Positions 25,201 through 39,530 of a stretch of DNA of 64,000 bases are shown here, piece by piece. The notes under the pieces are model-generated. The model had not been told where the DNA came from, ran no database searches, and saw nothing but the letters and a program-made list of their open reading frames with translations. The DNA comes from Sclerurus mexicanus (taxonomy: Eukaryota; Chordata; Aves; Passeriformes; Furnariidae): assembly GCA_013396755.1 (NCBI GenBank), contig VWZF01003203.1:62001-126000 (forward strand), written 5' to 3'. Every line of letters starts with the position of its first letter. The stretch's first letter is position 1. A program made the translations under genes and the position numbers.

Positions 25201-28200
25201 GTGCAAAAACTGGACTAGCTTCAGCACACTAACTTATTCATTCTGAAATATTTGTAACAGTAGGAAAAGGAAATACAAATCTTTATTATATCTCTGTGGC
25301 TAAATTAAACTGAGTTTCAGCAAACAATCTTTTTTTTTTTCTTTTTATATTATCAACCACAAATGTAGATATATGTATACAGAGATTTCAAAGGGAAAAC
25401 CCTTTTGTTTTTTTCTGTCTGATAGCTGTTGCCTTTTACAACTATTCTGGGAAATGACTGGATATGACTGCAGGAACTAGTAATTTTGACTATCTGAAAG
25501 TAATGTATTTTAAAGGAATCCCCTAGTTTGAAGAGGTACTCACAACTTTTACGAATGCAGAACTACTCTGTCTTATCAAGTAAGACTAAGGTGTTTTAAT
25601 AAAGCTCTGAGAACTAATATTAGTAAATACAAGTAAATCTTGGCCACAACTTATGTAATTTTCAACATTCTTCTAATGCCAGTCCCCATGAAACTAGTGC
25701 CAATGAGCCCCAGAAATCAACTTTTTCAGACTCATTTAGAAGAAATTTAGCTAGCAACTTCTGAAAAGTAGGATTTTTAATTCCTAGCATTTGGTTCTCA
25801 ATTTCCATTCTGCAGAGTACAGTATTTTAAAGAACTATCATAACAACATCCTATTATATATAATATAGAAAGAATGTATATACAGTAACAAATGAAACTG
25901 TTAAGGTATCAGAACCTAAGCATTTTTTTGCTGGCCTATAAATATTCTTACAACTCAGAAACTGCTTAGAAGTCAACAGAAATCTTTATCTGTAGGAATA
26001 GAAATCTCTGTCTTCCTGAACAGAGATGACCAGAGACAATGGACAACCTGTGGATGGGAAATTCTGTTGGAATTTCAGAGCTGAAAGACATCCAGCTTAT
26101 TGGAATGCAGAAGTTTCCAGAGTACCTGAAAAAACCCACTTTATATAGCCTAAGCCAGCATCTTCCCTTTCTTCCCAGTCTTCTGTTTACTATAGGATTA
26201 TTTCTCACTTCAAATGCAATCTAACATGAAAACTGCTGATCAATATTGTAAACAGACGATTAGTGTCTTGCGACTGCCAAAGAACTATTAATGAATCCCA
26301 ATACACGATGTTTTAGCAGGAATATGAGAGAAAATAATTGAATTGAGGGAGATAATAAACCCAGGTAATTCCTTCAGTTTAAAAGGCAAATATTGCCAGA
26401 GCTCCTTAAACAGAATGAAATTACTTACAGTCATCTCAGAAATGGTAGGAAATACACTTCTTTGGATTAATTAAAATCAAACTACCACCAACTGCAGCAC
26501 TGCCTACTGAAGTAAGACACAGAACTAGTGAGTTTGAAGTCACTGATACTGGACTCCTCCAGCCTGCAAGAACTGAGGTGATACCACCATGCAAGTCGCC
26601 AAGGGGCCTCCCTGCACCTTCTCTCCCAGTTTCCTTCAACTCCTTGTTGTAGAGCCTGACAGAGCCCCCATAGCAATCACATCAGCAGCCTCCAGCAAGA
26701 TGACTGGTTGCACGTGAATAAAAATGACCTACTGGATGTTACAATTGGCAGAAGAAAACTGTGAACTAACTTAATTCAACTCGACCTGGGTAGAACACCT
26801 CTGATAAATATGTGCAAATTGTGAGCAAGGCTTTGAAACAATGCAAAGACAATTCGGACAAGGGCTTTTGTTGCCTTGTGTTACAAACCCCAACCATCCG
26901 ACCACAAAATGAAACAGATAAATAATGTCTTCTAACTACTCTAAATTTCTAGGGAATTTCCATTCCAGAGACAGTCTTTTCAGCTCTCTTGCTTCTTGGG
27001 AATGACTGAAAGAGGTGGTCGGGCCACTAATGCATAAAGGCTATTCCCAACTCTGTAATATCTCCTTGAAGGATACCAGGAGTAGGTGCATCTTAGACTA
27101 CAGCCTTTAAGCAACCATAAACTTTTGAGAACTGAAGGTAGTAAAGTCACCAGTAGTTACTTTTAACTAAACAAACAACTCAAACTTCTCTTCCTCTCTA
27201 TGTGCTCACTGATCAATTGTTTATTGATCTATAGCTTTTTTCATTTTTCAAGTTGAAATGCACTAGTGAGGGAAAGAGCCTTCGTCACTATTTCCAGCAG
27301 ACTTTTTCTGCAGTTAAACCAGAAAATGTATGTAAACACCAGAAGTGAAATTCTTTATCAGTTGTAGCAAGTCCAAACCTTAACACTGTGAAATAGTTCA
27401 ATATACCTGGAGAATACCTACATTTAAAGCAAACAATAAGTTTTTAAGTGTATAAAGGAAAAGCTGTTTTATTTCCAGAGGGTAAAAAAAGAATTGATTT
27501 GGAGAACTCAAGACTCCAACCAGTTCTTCGATCTGTCATGCTGGGTGTATGACACATTTGGTTAAACCTAAATGCTTTCCTCATATGGAGTGGTTTCTGT
27601 TTTCAAGCTGTGGTTTTCTTATCTACCTTTTATAGATTGAGGTTTATTTTTAATGCAATATAATTTAATTAAACAAACATTTGATATACATTTTTAAGCT
27701 ATTTATACAGATAAGCTTATGACAGACTCAGTATGTAAGATGAGGAAATTAATGGAAAAACTTTGCTTTCAGTATTTGCTTTCCACGGGATCACACTTTG
27801 AAACTGTATTTATGCTGATTTTTCACAGAGGTTTCTTTACATGAAACTATGATAAAATATGGATAAAAAGCAGAGTGATCTTCACAAGAGAACAATGAAG
27901 CACAAAATAAAGTTTTGTGACTTTTCTGTTAAAAACTAAAGGGCACCCACATCCCCTATATAAACTACATTTTTTGTTGCTCAGGAGTCACTCTAAAAAA
28001 ATAGGCTAATTCTCTAACACATTCATTGACTTTTTAGAAACCATATTGAAATCTGACAGAGAATAAGGAAGTATTTAAATTAATGACCCTTCAATGCACT
28101 GTATTTGTACAGTTTCTAGTTTCCTAATGTTTTCCCACACAGTTGAGTATTTATCTGTGTCCTTCAGTGATGGATGGTTTCCCACACGGAATGACTGTGC

Positions 28201-31200
28201 ACTGAGCAGGCTACAGACCCGCAGCAAATCTCAGCAAGGTTAGAGGACCTTTAGCTTTTGCCTCCATAGGCACCTGGTGCAATGGAACCTTGGGGCTAAT
28301 CTGAACCTTCCAATGCTTTTATTCTTTAACTACATGAACTATAACTCCTATGCAAGGCTTCCGTGGCCATCAGCAACCTCAGGCATCCCAGATGAAACAC
28401 AGCTTTTTACCATCACTTGCTCTTGGTGAGCAGGTTGGCAGAGCTATCTTCTCAACGCAGCCCAAGCAGGCTGCTGCTATCTCCTGAACAATTATTAAAA
28501 ATGTAGAGAAAATGCTGGCTTCTTAAACAGCATTTAGTACAACAGCAGTTGTACTTCTGCTGATGATGACTGCTGTGGACATCTATGAATACCTTTTTTC
28601 TATATTTTTAGTAGAAACAAGACGGCAAACGCACTGACCCAGTTCACTAACAACAGCTACAGGATCGATATAGCTACAGCACATATAAAGGTAAAATGTA
28701 GGTGTGCAAGGAAACCTTCAAATAGCATAAATAAACACAGTTCTATTGTCAGTAATTGGTTCATGATCATATCTGTTTATTATGCACTTTCAAATTAAAA
28801 ATCAACAGTGATAGTCCCTTGATGCACAATTAGTATCTGCTTCATTACTAGATATACTTCTAATGGTACAATCTGCTAAACTAAAACTTATTTATTATCA
28901 AGAGAATACTGAAAAGTGGTTTTCCCCTTAGAAGCAAGTGACAATATAAACAAGATAAACCTACCTGCTTCTACTGAAGCAAACGGGTTAGAGTATTCAA
29001 GAGATATTTTCTTTTTTTTGCTAAAGCAACAGGCAACCAGAATACGTATTATTGTATTTGCCATGCTTCAATTATACAAATTATAAAGATCCATTCTAAA
29101 ACAGATGCCAAAGATTAGACAGCTAAGAGAACCAACCTAATATAGCTCACCAAAAACACTAAGTGGCTCTTGTCTGACTTTAGGTAAGCTGAGGGAAGTG
29201 AACATTTCCAAAAGAAAAACTGCATTAAGTTTCTAAAAATATTGTAGACAATAAATTGCAACAGAATAGGACTACAAAGGTATAATGGAATATCATTAAA
29301 TAAAAGTATACTTTGAAATTAAATAGATATCTTTGTTAGGGAACACAAGAACAGAGTTGCTACATATTAAAAAAAAAAACACCACCAAGAATTTTTACAG
29401 CAAATTTGTAAACTGTGTTGGCTTCTTTTTGTTTGTTTGGTTGGTTTTTTGCTTAGAGGCAGATAGGAGTTGCATACCACAAGTCTTCCTAGAATAATTA
29501 TACCTGATTAGCGTGTGAGAAATTAATAACTGCCAAATAGCAGCAGCGTAAGGGCAAAAATCTATTGTGAATGCCAATTTTTCATAGAAGTGAGCTTCTG
29601 ATAGCTAAATTGCATCTTTCAAAAAGAAAGAATGATTATGATGGTGGAAAAACTTTGGTTAGAATACATAGCTATGCTACCTTGATAGATCAACGCAGAT
29701 ACACTGCATTCATACAATATATGAATTCAATTTAAGAGATGTAATTCAGTTGGCATCATATTTTCATATATTATGCTGCCTGTGACTGTAACAAGACAGT
29801 TATCAAAACTTTTTTATGAAATGGTGACATTTACCAAGTTCCTCCATCAGTTTTATATTTTTATATATACACATATAAAAATAATTGGTCCTTGTCAAAT
29901 TTTAGTCCTTAAAACATCTCTCTTTGCAAACATAATCCACAGTTAACCTACTTTTAAATGCTACTGAACTATGTATTTTATTGCAACTTTTAGAACAATT
30001 AAAACATCCTTCTATAAATATGAAATTGCTCTTCATTAGTGCAGTATAAATCTGGTACATTCTAAAATGCAGAGTCAACCTTCTGACTTGGAAATTTTCT
30101 GTCTGCAGATTTACAGTCACATTAGCAGTTTCGGAATGTAATTTACTGCTACAGTACATTGTATTCACACATAGCAACTATCTGCTCACAATGTTCTTAG
30201 TAAAATGAAAGAAAATGTTCAGGAGCAAGGTTAGAAAACTGCAGATTATCTAACACACCTCACAGCAAACAGCTGCTGTATGACTGCATCATTAGAGTAC
30301 GTCACAAAACACAGATGTAGACATATCTATCTTTGAATCCTTTAGTTAAAACATTAAGTCGAGATAAAACAAAGTGCTGAAATCTGAAAATGTTTCCTTT
30401 TCTTATTTTGCTACTCATGTCAGACCTTAATAAAACATTTTTTAAAGTTTGCACATGCATGATTAACACAGCTATTTGCGTATCAACGGCCAAACTGCTC
30501 TTTCACATCCAGAATATTTAGTGTCAGCACTAACAACTTAAAAAGTCTTCGAAGAAAAATATGTACTTTATTTTGTGGATGCACTGACTCTTCCCCAATG
30601 GCTTGTAAAACAAACCAGTCACCTCTTGTCTAAGCCGGGGCTCCCACGCTGTCCTGCCAAACCATTGGGATACCCAAGCCAGAAGATGCAAGAGAGGCCA
30701 CTCCTGGCTTTCCCTGGAAATCACACACACCCCACATGGAGCAGCTCCCTGAAAACAGGCCCTCTCCCTGCCCTTTCCAAGAGCCACTGCCCAGGAAAGG
30801 CAGCAATCTGCAGAGACACCCTCGCCGCCTGTCTCAGTGCTGGGGTGGGAGCCCAGCTGGGCTCAGGGTGAGAAGCGGGCAGGAGATGGGGGCAGCACAG
30901 GGATGGGGTGTCCAAGCTTTACTGGGGCACTGACAGTGCCCAAGTGAAACACAAGTCGATACATGTGAACAGACTACATTTTACCTGATTTAGAGTCAAA
31001 ACGTTTAACAGAGATATAACACATCACTAAATAATGGGACAACAGATCCCATTCTCTTTGGCTTTATAAAACCACGTGGAATACTTAAGATGTATGAAAA
31101 CAAAATTCTATTTTTAGTAAGTTAAGTTCTACACTGATATCCCATTGAAAACAAGTGTTTTCCATAGCTCTTTCTAAGTACAAACAGTAAGAGAAACTCA

Positions 31201-32322
31201 CGTGTACTTTCAAAATGACTCAAGCACAGGTCACAAAGTACTTCAGCTGCAACTGAAACATCTCACAGTTCTAGACTAAATCATTACACTCCCTTTTCAG
31301 ATCGTTAAATTTTTCTGGGATTATATATTTTGCTTATATCACTCAGAGAGACAGGGCAAGCATATAATGGAGTCCAAATGCGATGGGACACACGATGGGA
31401 ACCTGCTCAGTACACTGACTGTTTTGGCCCAGGTCTGGGTTTTTTTCCCCTTTTTTATTTTTTCCCCAAGCTAAAGTACAGGTTGTGGGGGAAAATTTTC
31501 ACAGGTCTACACATGCATCCTCTTTGAGAAATTGCCTGAAAACCATGTCTATACTTCAGTTTATATCAGATTTAACATTCCCACACTTAGAGAAAGAAAT
31601 TTTTGAAACACTTCTCAGGAATGTGTTTAGGTTCCACACTTGAACAGCACTGAAGTCTTAAATCAGCAGCACATTTCAACCTCCAGAACATTTAATTTCT
31701 CTAATATTTATAAAGCTTCTACAATATGGATGAGGTCTAGCCTACCACTACTTATTAAACAGATCTTTCAGCACCAGCTAGTGAGCAGGGTGATACCATT
31801 AACTAGTTTGAACGGCTGGAGCTTCACAGCCTCATCACAGGACTAGGGATGCTGATACAATTTGCCTGGTGCCCAAAGGCTGATGGACCAGGGAGAGAGA
31901 AGAAGGTGACCCACGCAGGGAGCACAAGTAGATCTGTAACAGACTAATTAAGGGTGCTCCAGCAGCATGTGGAGAACCAGAGGGGTTCTGCCACAGTGCT
32001 GCAGTTCAGTGCAACAAGTTCTGCAGATCTGCATGGGAAGGCTGGGTACATCCATGACAGTGAGGACCCAGGTGAGAAGCAAGTGCGTATTTCTGAGAAA
32101 AGACACTCTGATCTGCCAGTCAAGATGTAGGAAAAAAAAAAATCACTGGAAAACTTCTCAGGTGGGGAACTCCCTCTCCTTATCATGCTAGCTATCAAGC
32201 AAGACATATGTTTACAACATGATTTACTTGATGTAGTGTTGAAAAACAGCTTACTCTAACATAAGGAATAGTTGGAAGGTTGCTTTTTATGCTAAATTGG
32301 TTATCTATTCCACTATGCTGCT

Positions 32323-32358
32323 GGAAGGAGAGGGAGAAGAGAGAGAGTTTGGAGAGAA
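32323..32358. repeat. Purine-rich GA low-complexity patch
   Basis: GGAAGGAGAGGGAGAAGAGA followed by GAGAG and TTTGGAGAG; imperfect GA-type simple sequence. Confidence 0.75.
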
Positions 32359-35300
32359 ATAAAGCATTCAAAATAATCTGAATAGGAGAAAAAAATATAC
32401 CTAAAACAAAATGAAGCTTTCTTAAGAGGAACTTTTTGAAACTTGACAGAAAAAAGGTCAGTTTTAGTAACTAATTTATTCACTTGACAAGACTTCACAA
32501 CCACCACAGCTGACACTCTAGCACCTATAAAAATGCCCTGACTGATGCTATCTTGTGACTTCTACAGTATTTTCCAAAAAAGTATTACATAAAAGAGTGA
32601 TTTTTAAGCATTTTTCTCTGGCATTCAGAAAGCTTTACTTTTTTCATTCAACTTCTGGCATACGAAAGACCTCTCAATCAACAAAGAGCTTTAATGTGGA
32701 AAGAATTTCACTTGAGCCATATCAGTGCGTGTAACTCGCTTAAAATTTGCAGCAGATACTCTGATTACATATTTAAAGGGAGGAGGGAATAAATGTGTAA
32801 AATTTGGTTATGATGAGTTTATCTTCAGACTTTAACAATGTGAAGTATTGAGGAGGAAACAAAAGAACAGCAAGAGACAAGCAAAAGCTTCTCAGAACAT
32901 GTCAGGAGTGAATGCAGTCACTGAAAACCTGTTTTCCTCTTTCTTCGCAGTTTTATGAATATCCAATTAATCTGGTAGGGTATGTCATAACTCTGTTTTC
33001 TTGCTGATAAAGAAAGGAGAAAATCTGCAATAGTTAAAGTGGAGAGAATAAAATGAAAAAAAAATTGTAAGCATTCCCTGATTTCCAACATTCTTCATGG
33101 AAGTGAATCTTTGCTCTGTAAATCAGACTCAGCACCTACTCTAAACATCACAGTAAGGGGAAAATGCTCATAGGACCTTTGGTCCTCTGGAATTAGCATG
33201 GCAGGTAACAAGAAATATGGTGTTGGATCTTAGAGATTTAGTGCTACAGTTTCCTATCTTTCTAATTCTTCTACAGTCGAGTGGCAGAAAAAAGTGTTAT
33301 TAACGAAAACAGTCTAGTTGAGAGGGACTGAAAGATCTACGCTCATTTCTGTCTATGACTCCGAGCAATGCTTTCTGTAAAAAAAATAAGCCCAAACATT
33401 TGGTACCCACAGTGTTCTGCTGTCCTTGTGCTATGGGGTTTTTAAGCAAGCTTCATTTCACCTTAGCTCACATGTTATAATCTATCTCCATTTTATCGAC
33501 AGGGCTTTAAGGTATTTTTAGACTTTCTAACTTGTATCATCATTAGTCAAATTAAAACATGATCCTTGACTTTGTAACATTAGAGATAACAGAGATAACT
33601 TCACATCATAGTCTGTGTTGCTAATCCTAAAAGCAAAAAATGTTCATATCTTTTCTTCCTACTACCAAATTTTATCTCACTTTTTAAATACTAATTTTAA
33701 AATATTCCTTAATTATTTACCATTGATCAATTTTTCCCCCTTTGACTTGCTATTTCAAAAGCTTTTTATTTAATACAACATAAATCAAAATTCAGCTACA
33801 GCTAAAACTGACATTTTTCTCAATTTAGCAACACCACCGTATGAGAAGAATGCAAGCAACATCTTGATTTCTATATATGCTTGCATAAAGACAGGGCAAA
33901 CATTTTGTAAAACTTTCACAGAATACTTAACCCAGCAATTCCTAATCATCCTAAATGAACCACACACATAACTCCAAAAATGCACTCAGTGGAATATGCA
34001 CATGCTTACACAAGCAGATTATTATGAATGCTATCAGTAAGAATGATAATTTGCAAATGATTAAACTGCAGAGATAAATACAAGGTTGATTTTTATAACT
34101 TGATTCTGGCTTTGCCCAAAAGGATAGATGAGGAGCTGGTACAAATGTCAAATAAAGATACGAATCCCCATTTTAGGCATCTATTTATTTCAACAAAATT
34201 CCTAAGAGATACTCCGTTTATAAGAATATTTTCTATGGTCAAGGAATTTTGAAACTATTTTTTATATGAACATAACTTATTTATTTTTATTCAGTTTCTC
34301 ATACAAGACTTGAGACCTTATTTATGCAGTAGTTTTACTTAAGGCTATGTTTTTCTTCAGATTCAGAAACAGGAATGCTCTTATATTTTTCCACATTATT
34401 CTCTCTGCATACCCAAGATCCAACACCCATAGCCTCACCCTGAGATATGTATCGTGATTATTCTACATCCCTGCAGAAATGTTCTTTTGTTATTCTAATT
34501 TTCTAACTTCTCTTTTAGAATGAGTCCAGAACAGTCATTTTCCACCCCGCCCTTTGCAAGTTCTTACAACACTTAATGCAGTAAAACTTGAGACTATGGA
34601 ATCACGTATGGAAGTATGCAACACGTAAATGATTACAAATCAGCACACCACATCAACACCCAGCCACGCAGCACGGGAGCCAAGACCCCACCCTCTCCAA
34701 ACCAAAGGCCCTGATGCCCCGGCTGTGATTCTGGGAGGAAACTAGCTGAGGGTGAAAGTGTTTCTAGCAAGTGAAAGGGATGGAGAGCATGATACCTGAC
34801 CTTGGTATTTCCTGGTTATTGCTCTCTGTTCTGAGGAAACACGCATTTTAGCAACACCAGCTCAAGTGAGCTTAGACTGTCTGCTTTTTAAGGGATTTAG
34901 ATAATTTTTTCTTATAGAGCAATCTTCATTTTCTGTTTGGACAGTAAAATGGCATAACACCACAAACAGCCGCTGTGTTTGTTCCCATTTCCAGCAGCAA
35001 AATCTTTCAAGATAACATGTGCTTAAAAAAACAGTATGTATGTTTTATCTCAACATAAACCAGAGTTAAGCCTGTAATTACTCTCCAAAACAGAGAAAGA
35101 GAATTCCTGCAAATCCAATGAGTTGGTGGTCCTGTCAGTCTTCTGGGAAAAAAGAGATCTCACTTTGCCCTCTGACTGAGAACCAGGCAGAGCAGAAATC
35201 TGAATTTCCCAGATGAGTGCTCTGACTGTCTGTCTTGGAAGCACTCCCTGGCTGTGGACTTAGCCACCAGTTTTGTTAGGAATTGCTTTTCCAAGTTTTC

Positions 35301-36962
35301 TTGGATTCTTAAAAGCTTTTGGTTTCAATGAGTCAGCATTTCCAGATGAAAGACTGCTGCACTGAAAAATTAATGAGCAGCTGTATTTGTAATAACCACT
35401 GCGATTGTATTTCTCAGTTTTGTAGTTCTGACTGAATAGTTAGCTGTGTATAGCCTGACTGCTAGAACATGCCCTCCTCCCCTCCAAGCGCATTTAGGAT
35501 TTAAATCAGTAAGTTATTTTACTGATTCAAATAAACTGTCTTTTCAAGAATGCGTATTCTTCTGTCGCTGATGTATTTGTGTCATTAGAGAACAGGGGAG
35601 TATTACAATTCCAATATGAAATCAGTAATTTCCTTACGGTTGCAAAATATAACCTCACAGAAAACAATACCCCACTGTGGTAGATAACCAAGGTATATTT
35701 AGAATAACCAAGCTGTTCTCTTTATTTTGTAGTGTTTCAACACAAATAAATTGTAAAGGATTTAAAATATTAGAATGCTTGATTAAGAGTATATATACTT
35801 GTTGTTGCTGTCATAAATCAAGATCCAAAATACAATGCTTACTCATAGTTTTCTCACTTTACAGTATAAAATGTTTATTAGGGATATGGTTAGCAGTATT
35901 TTCTGATCATTCTCAAAGGCCTGTGCAAATATTTGAGGTTAAAGACTGAATGTAAATTTTTGTGGACTTCAGAATTCCATTCATAACTTGTCAGAAGACC
36001 CACTGGGACTGTGTTAAGACATTCATCCTACTGCTTTGAAGAGCCAGGCAAAAGCTCCTGTTTGCCTAGGCAAGAAGGCAACACACTGGCAGTGTAGTTG
36101 GCAGGCAAGAATGGACACCTCCAATCGTGAGAAAAACACACCTCTCTACACTTGCAGCTCATGAAATCTACTATTTGTGCCAGGACTAATTCAAGGAGAA
36201 AAAAATGTGATAATTTCAAAACACCGCTTCAAAATTAGTGATGATGGGCATACAGATAAAACATTACACTACAGTCCCATCCACACTGACTACACGGTAA
36301 TTAACCGAAAATTGGTTGGTGCTTTAAGTGAAGAACACAGCAAGACACTAGAGTATTACTTTTTTATTATTGCTAAGATGGACAATCCCTGGTACACTTG
36401 TAACTACTATAATACATGCATTCTGACGTTACCGTAGGAAGCCAATTCCTTAAGTAGCAGTGATCCTTTTAAACTAAGTTAAATTAGCTTATAGTAGCTC
36501 AGTTAAGTGTAGCTGGTATCTCCGAAACATGTTATCACATAATTTTTAAATATATTTTTAATTATATATTAAATCTGAGTATTCAGAAACATGGATTACA
36601 CTACTACAAAAATAAAATCTGTCCACCACACTTTTACAGAAAAACACCCTCTAAATACAAGTATTTCTTCTTCTACTTCACTTAAGAGGAAAGAAAAAAT
36701 AAAAGTACTGTGTTGTGGCACACAAAAACATCATCTTGCACTTTCCCACATGACTGCCCTCTCAAGACAGTACAAAGTTTCTTCAACTGTTGAATTTCTA
36801 AAAGTAAATGTAAGTACACAAAGACACATTTTCTTACAAAGGTTTCCTTACTACTAAAATAGCCCCTGCAGCAAAATCATGTTCAAGCTTCCTCAGCTAC
36901 AGTGGTACATACTGTTTTTTAAGAAGTATTCTCAGAGTAACCATTGTCTGCAAGGCACAACA

Positions 36963-36996
36963 GTGACACCTAAGTCTAAGTGACATCCAAGTCTAA
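36963..36996. repeat. 17-bp direct tandem duplication
   Basis: GTGACACCTAAGTCTAA is followed directly by GTGACATCCAAGTCTAA, two mismatches in 17. A simple local duplication. Confidence 0.85.
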
Positions 36997-37101
36997 AAGA
37001 AACACTCAGTACCCACACAAAAGATACTAGCTCACCTGTGTTATTAAGAAAATAATGAAAAGTCATTTAAAGAAGTACTACGGAAAAGCCCAGCAGTTTT
37101 T

Positions 37102-37115
37102 CACACACACACACA
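37102..37115. repeat. (CA)n microsatellite
   Basis: About seven CA units, uninterrupted. Confidence 0.9.
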
Positions 37116-37842
37116 AAAGACCTGATGTATTTCAGAAAGACTAAAGAGTATTTCTAAAAACTTCTTCCCATCCAATTCCTCTCTGTACTGATAAATGCAT
37201 CAGCAAAAGAAAGCACATATATGGTAGTGCTCTCACTGATCTAACAGACTGAAGACAGCAATTATTGTAATTCCTTGAGATTTCAAATACAGATTGTCTT
37301 AATCAACATGAATACATCAACCGATTTTCAAATAATCCTACAAAACACTTCAGGCACAGCATACCATGGATTTCTGTGGACCTATTGCGCAAGCAACATG
37401 ATTTTGTGAAGTTTTCCACTTCCAGGGAAGTTATACTTGCAAAAATTTATGCTTAAATCTTAATCTTTTCTTTTGCAAATTGTCACAGATTAATCCTCCT
37501 GAGGCTTAGTTCCTGAAATAGTTTCATAGTTGATTACACCATACCTATACTTAGGATCTGTCACTAATATTGCAACAAACAGTATAAAAGCTAAGAGAAT
37601 TAAGAATACAAAATTTTGCTCTACTTAATTAAATCGAAACAGATTTTTAAAATATGGAAAGATAGGAAAGATTTAAATTGTTGCTGTAACATTAAACGAT
37701 CAGTAAAAATTACTGTACCCATGCAAACCATCAAAGCAAACTCTTCCACAATCAAAATGAACATTAGAGACTTACTCCTGTTTGGAGACTTACTGCCATT
37801 TACTCATAAAACAACTGAAATAAGATTATTTCAGGTGTATGC

Positions 37843-37867
37843 GAACAACTGAAATTCTCAGTTGTTC
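37843..37867. repeat. Small inverted repeat, 10-bp arms
   Basis: GAACAACTGA and TCAGTTGTTC are exact reverse complements around a 5-nt spacer (AATTC). Such short hairpins are expected by chance in 64 kb. Confidence 0.85.
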
Positions 37868-38929
37868 ATTTTCAAACACTAAAAGAAACGGTTCTTCTCA
37901 GGAGAAAAGGAAAACAAAATGAAAACATGCATAACACTCTTGAAACCCAATTTGTAACAGTTTCTAAAGAAGCCTATCTTTACTTGAGAAGAAAAATGAA
38001 CAAAGCAACCCTCCTAAACCAAGCACAGCAGTGCTTTTGAAGCCAGATGACAAAACTGGCTAAGCCAACTTCTAGGCAAATTCTGAGTACACAAACTCTG
38101 TTTGCCTCATACTACGAATGCCAGTGGTGAACTCTTGAATCTGGAAGCAGCAGAAGCAGCTCCATTTCCATGGGCCCCAGCAAATGATCACAGACCTCCT
38201 GATAAGAAACGCTACCAAAAACTTTGCTCAACACATTGCACTCCCAATATTCGTGACTCCAACTCAGTCTTGCCCGATTCCTATTTGAAGACTTGACCAG
38301 AGTATCTTTTGCCACAGGTGTACCTGCCTTTATCAAGTACATGTCACAGACATGGGCCCACAGCCAGTTATTTTTTTTTAATAAGAAGGATATATAACAA
38401 TAAGGAAGCAGATGTCCCTTTTCCAAATGTTATTATTAATACAGAACAACTAGGAATGGTCTTTCAAAATAAACAAAACTATTATTTCAGATTTCTTATG
38501 AATTCTTAATTAAAACGCACTAATTCACACAAACCTTTGTAAGAAAACCCAGAAAGTCCAGTCTCTCTTTCCTGCACAGAAACAAATTGTAAGTATAGAA
38601 AATATCTCTTGAAACAGGGAAGTAAACAGTTCCCTTTTGTGTGTAGGGAACGGCTGTTAACAGGTTTATGTAATCATAAGTTTCAGACCTTGAAAAGGTC
38701 TTCACATGTCATTTTAATGATCAAAAGCATATGCAAATGGTGAAAAGAATTGAAACACTGTCTCAAAGACAAACTAATGATCATGAAAAACACACAAACT
38801 TCATCTTCCAATAGTGAAAAAACCCAACCTAAGACAGATTATTAAACTCTGAAGCAAGCTTAGAGGAAAAACAACAGGTTTCTAAATGATTATGAGCAAT
38901 GACACATTCAGCAATGAGCCTCTGCAGTA

Positions 38930-39530
38930 AAGGCCAGTGGTATCTTGGTCTGCATTAGGAGGAGTGTTGCCAGCAGGTCAAGAGGGGTGATCCTTCCCCT
39001 CTGCTCAGCACTGGTGAGGCCACAGCTGGAGTGCTGGGTTCAGTTCTGGGCTCGTTGTTATGAGAGAGACATTGGACATACTGAAGAGAGTCCAGCGAAT
39101 GGCCACAAAGATGACGGACTGAAGCATCTCTCCTATGAGAAAAGGCAGAGAGAGGTGGGACTGCTCAGCCTGGAGAAGAAGAGGCACAGGAGGATCTCCT
39201 CAAAATCTACAAATAACTGAAGGTACAGTGCAAACAGGACAGTGCCAGGCTCTTTACAGTGGTGCCCAGTGACAGAACCAGAGGCAGCAGGCACACAGTG
39301 AGAGACAGAAGGTTCTCTCTGAACATCAGCAAAAACTTCTACTGTGAGCGGATTGACACAGGTTGTCTGGGGAGGCTGTGGAGTCTTTGTCCTTGGAGAT
39401 ATTCTGAAGATGTCTGAAAAAGATCCTGAAAAGCTGGCACTGGGTGGTCATGCATGAGCAAGGCAGGCTGGACCTGATAACCTCCAGAGGTCCCCTCCAA
39501 CCTCAAAAACTCTGTGAGCCTGTGATACCC
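38930..39530 (+). mobile_element. CR1 LINE 3' fragment, plus strand
   Basis: Sense CR1 text is readable: GGTGAGGCCACAGCTGGAGT, CAGTTCTGGGCTC, GGCCACAAAGATGACGGACT, CTGCTCAGCCTGGAGAAGA, ACCAGAGGCAGCAGGCACA, and a 3' end of GAGGTCCCCTCCAACCTC followed by CTCTGTGAGCCTGTGA, a decayed form of the terminal repeat. The copy covers the end of the reverse-transcriptase region and the 3' UTR, is 5' truncated, and has no intact ORF2. It lies antisense to GNAL. Confidence 0.93.

Larger units (their letters stand above)
15321..38929 (-). other. GNAL: GNAL intron upstream of the exon, proximal part; no gene seen
   Basis: Intronic sequence between the recognised exon and the CR1 at 38.9 kb. It is AT-rich, with three visibly more GC-rich patches at about 17.24-17.64, 18.18-18.56 and 30.59-30.95 kb. 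It also has small inverted or tandem duplications near 18.7, 19.2, 36.97 and 37.84 kb and minor simple repeats. Open frames of 60-106 codons occur on both strands, often overlapping each other, with no recognisable protein family and no consistent splice context. I see no tRNA, snRNA or protein-coding gene. Confidence 0.7.

Noticed and set aside
38112..38426. 104-codon minus-strand frame
   Set aside because: No recognisable domain, poly-Leu from CAG-type repeats, no splice context; consistent with a chance frame.
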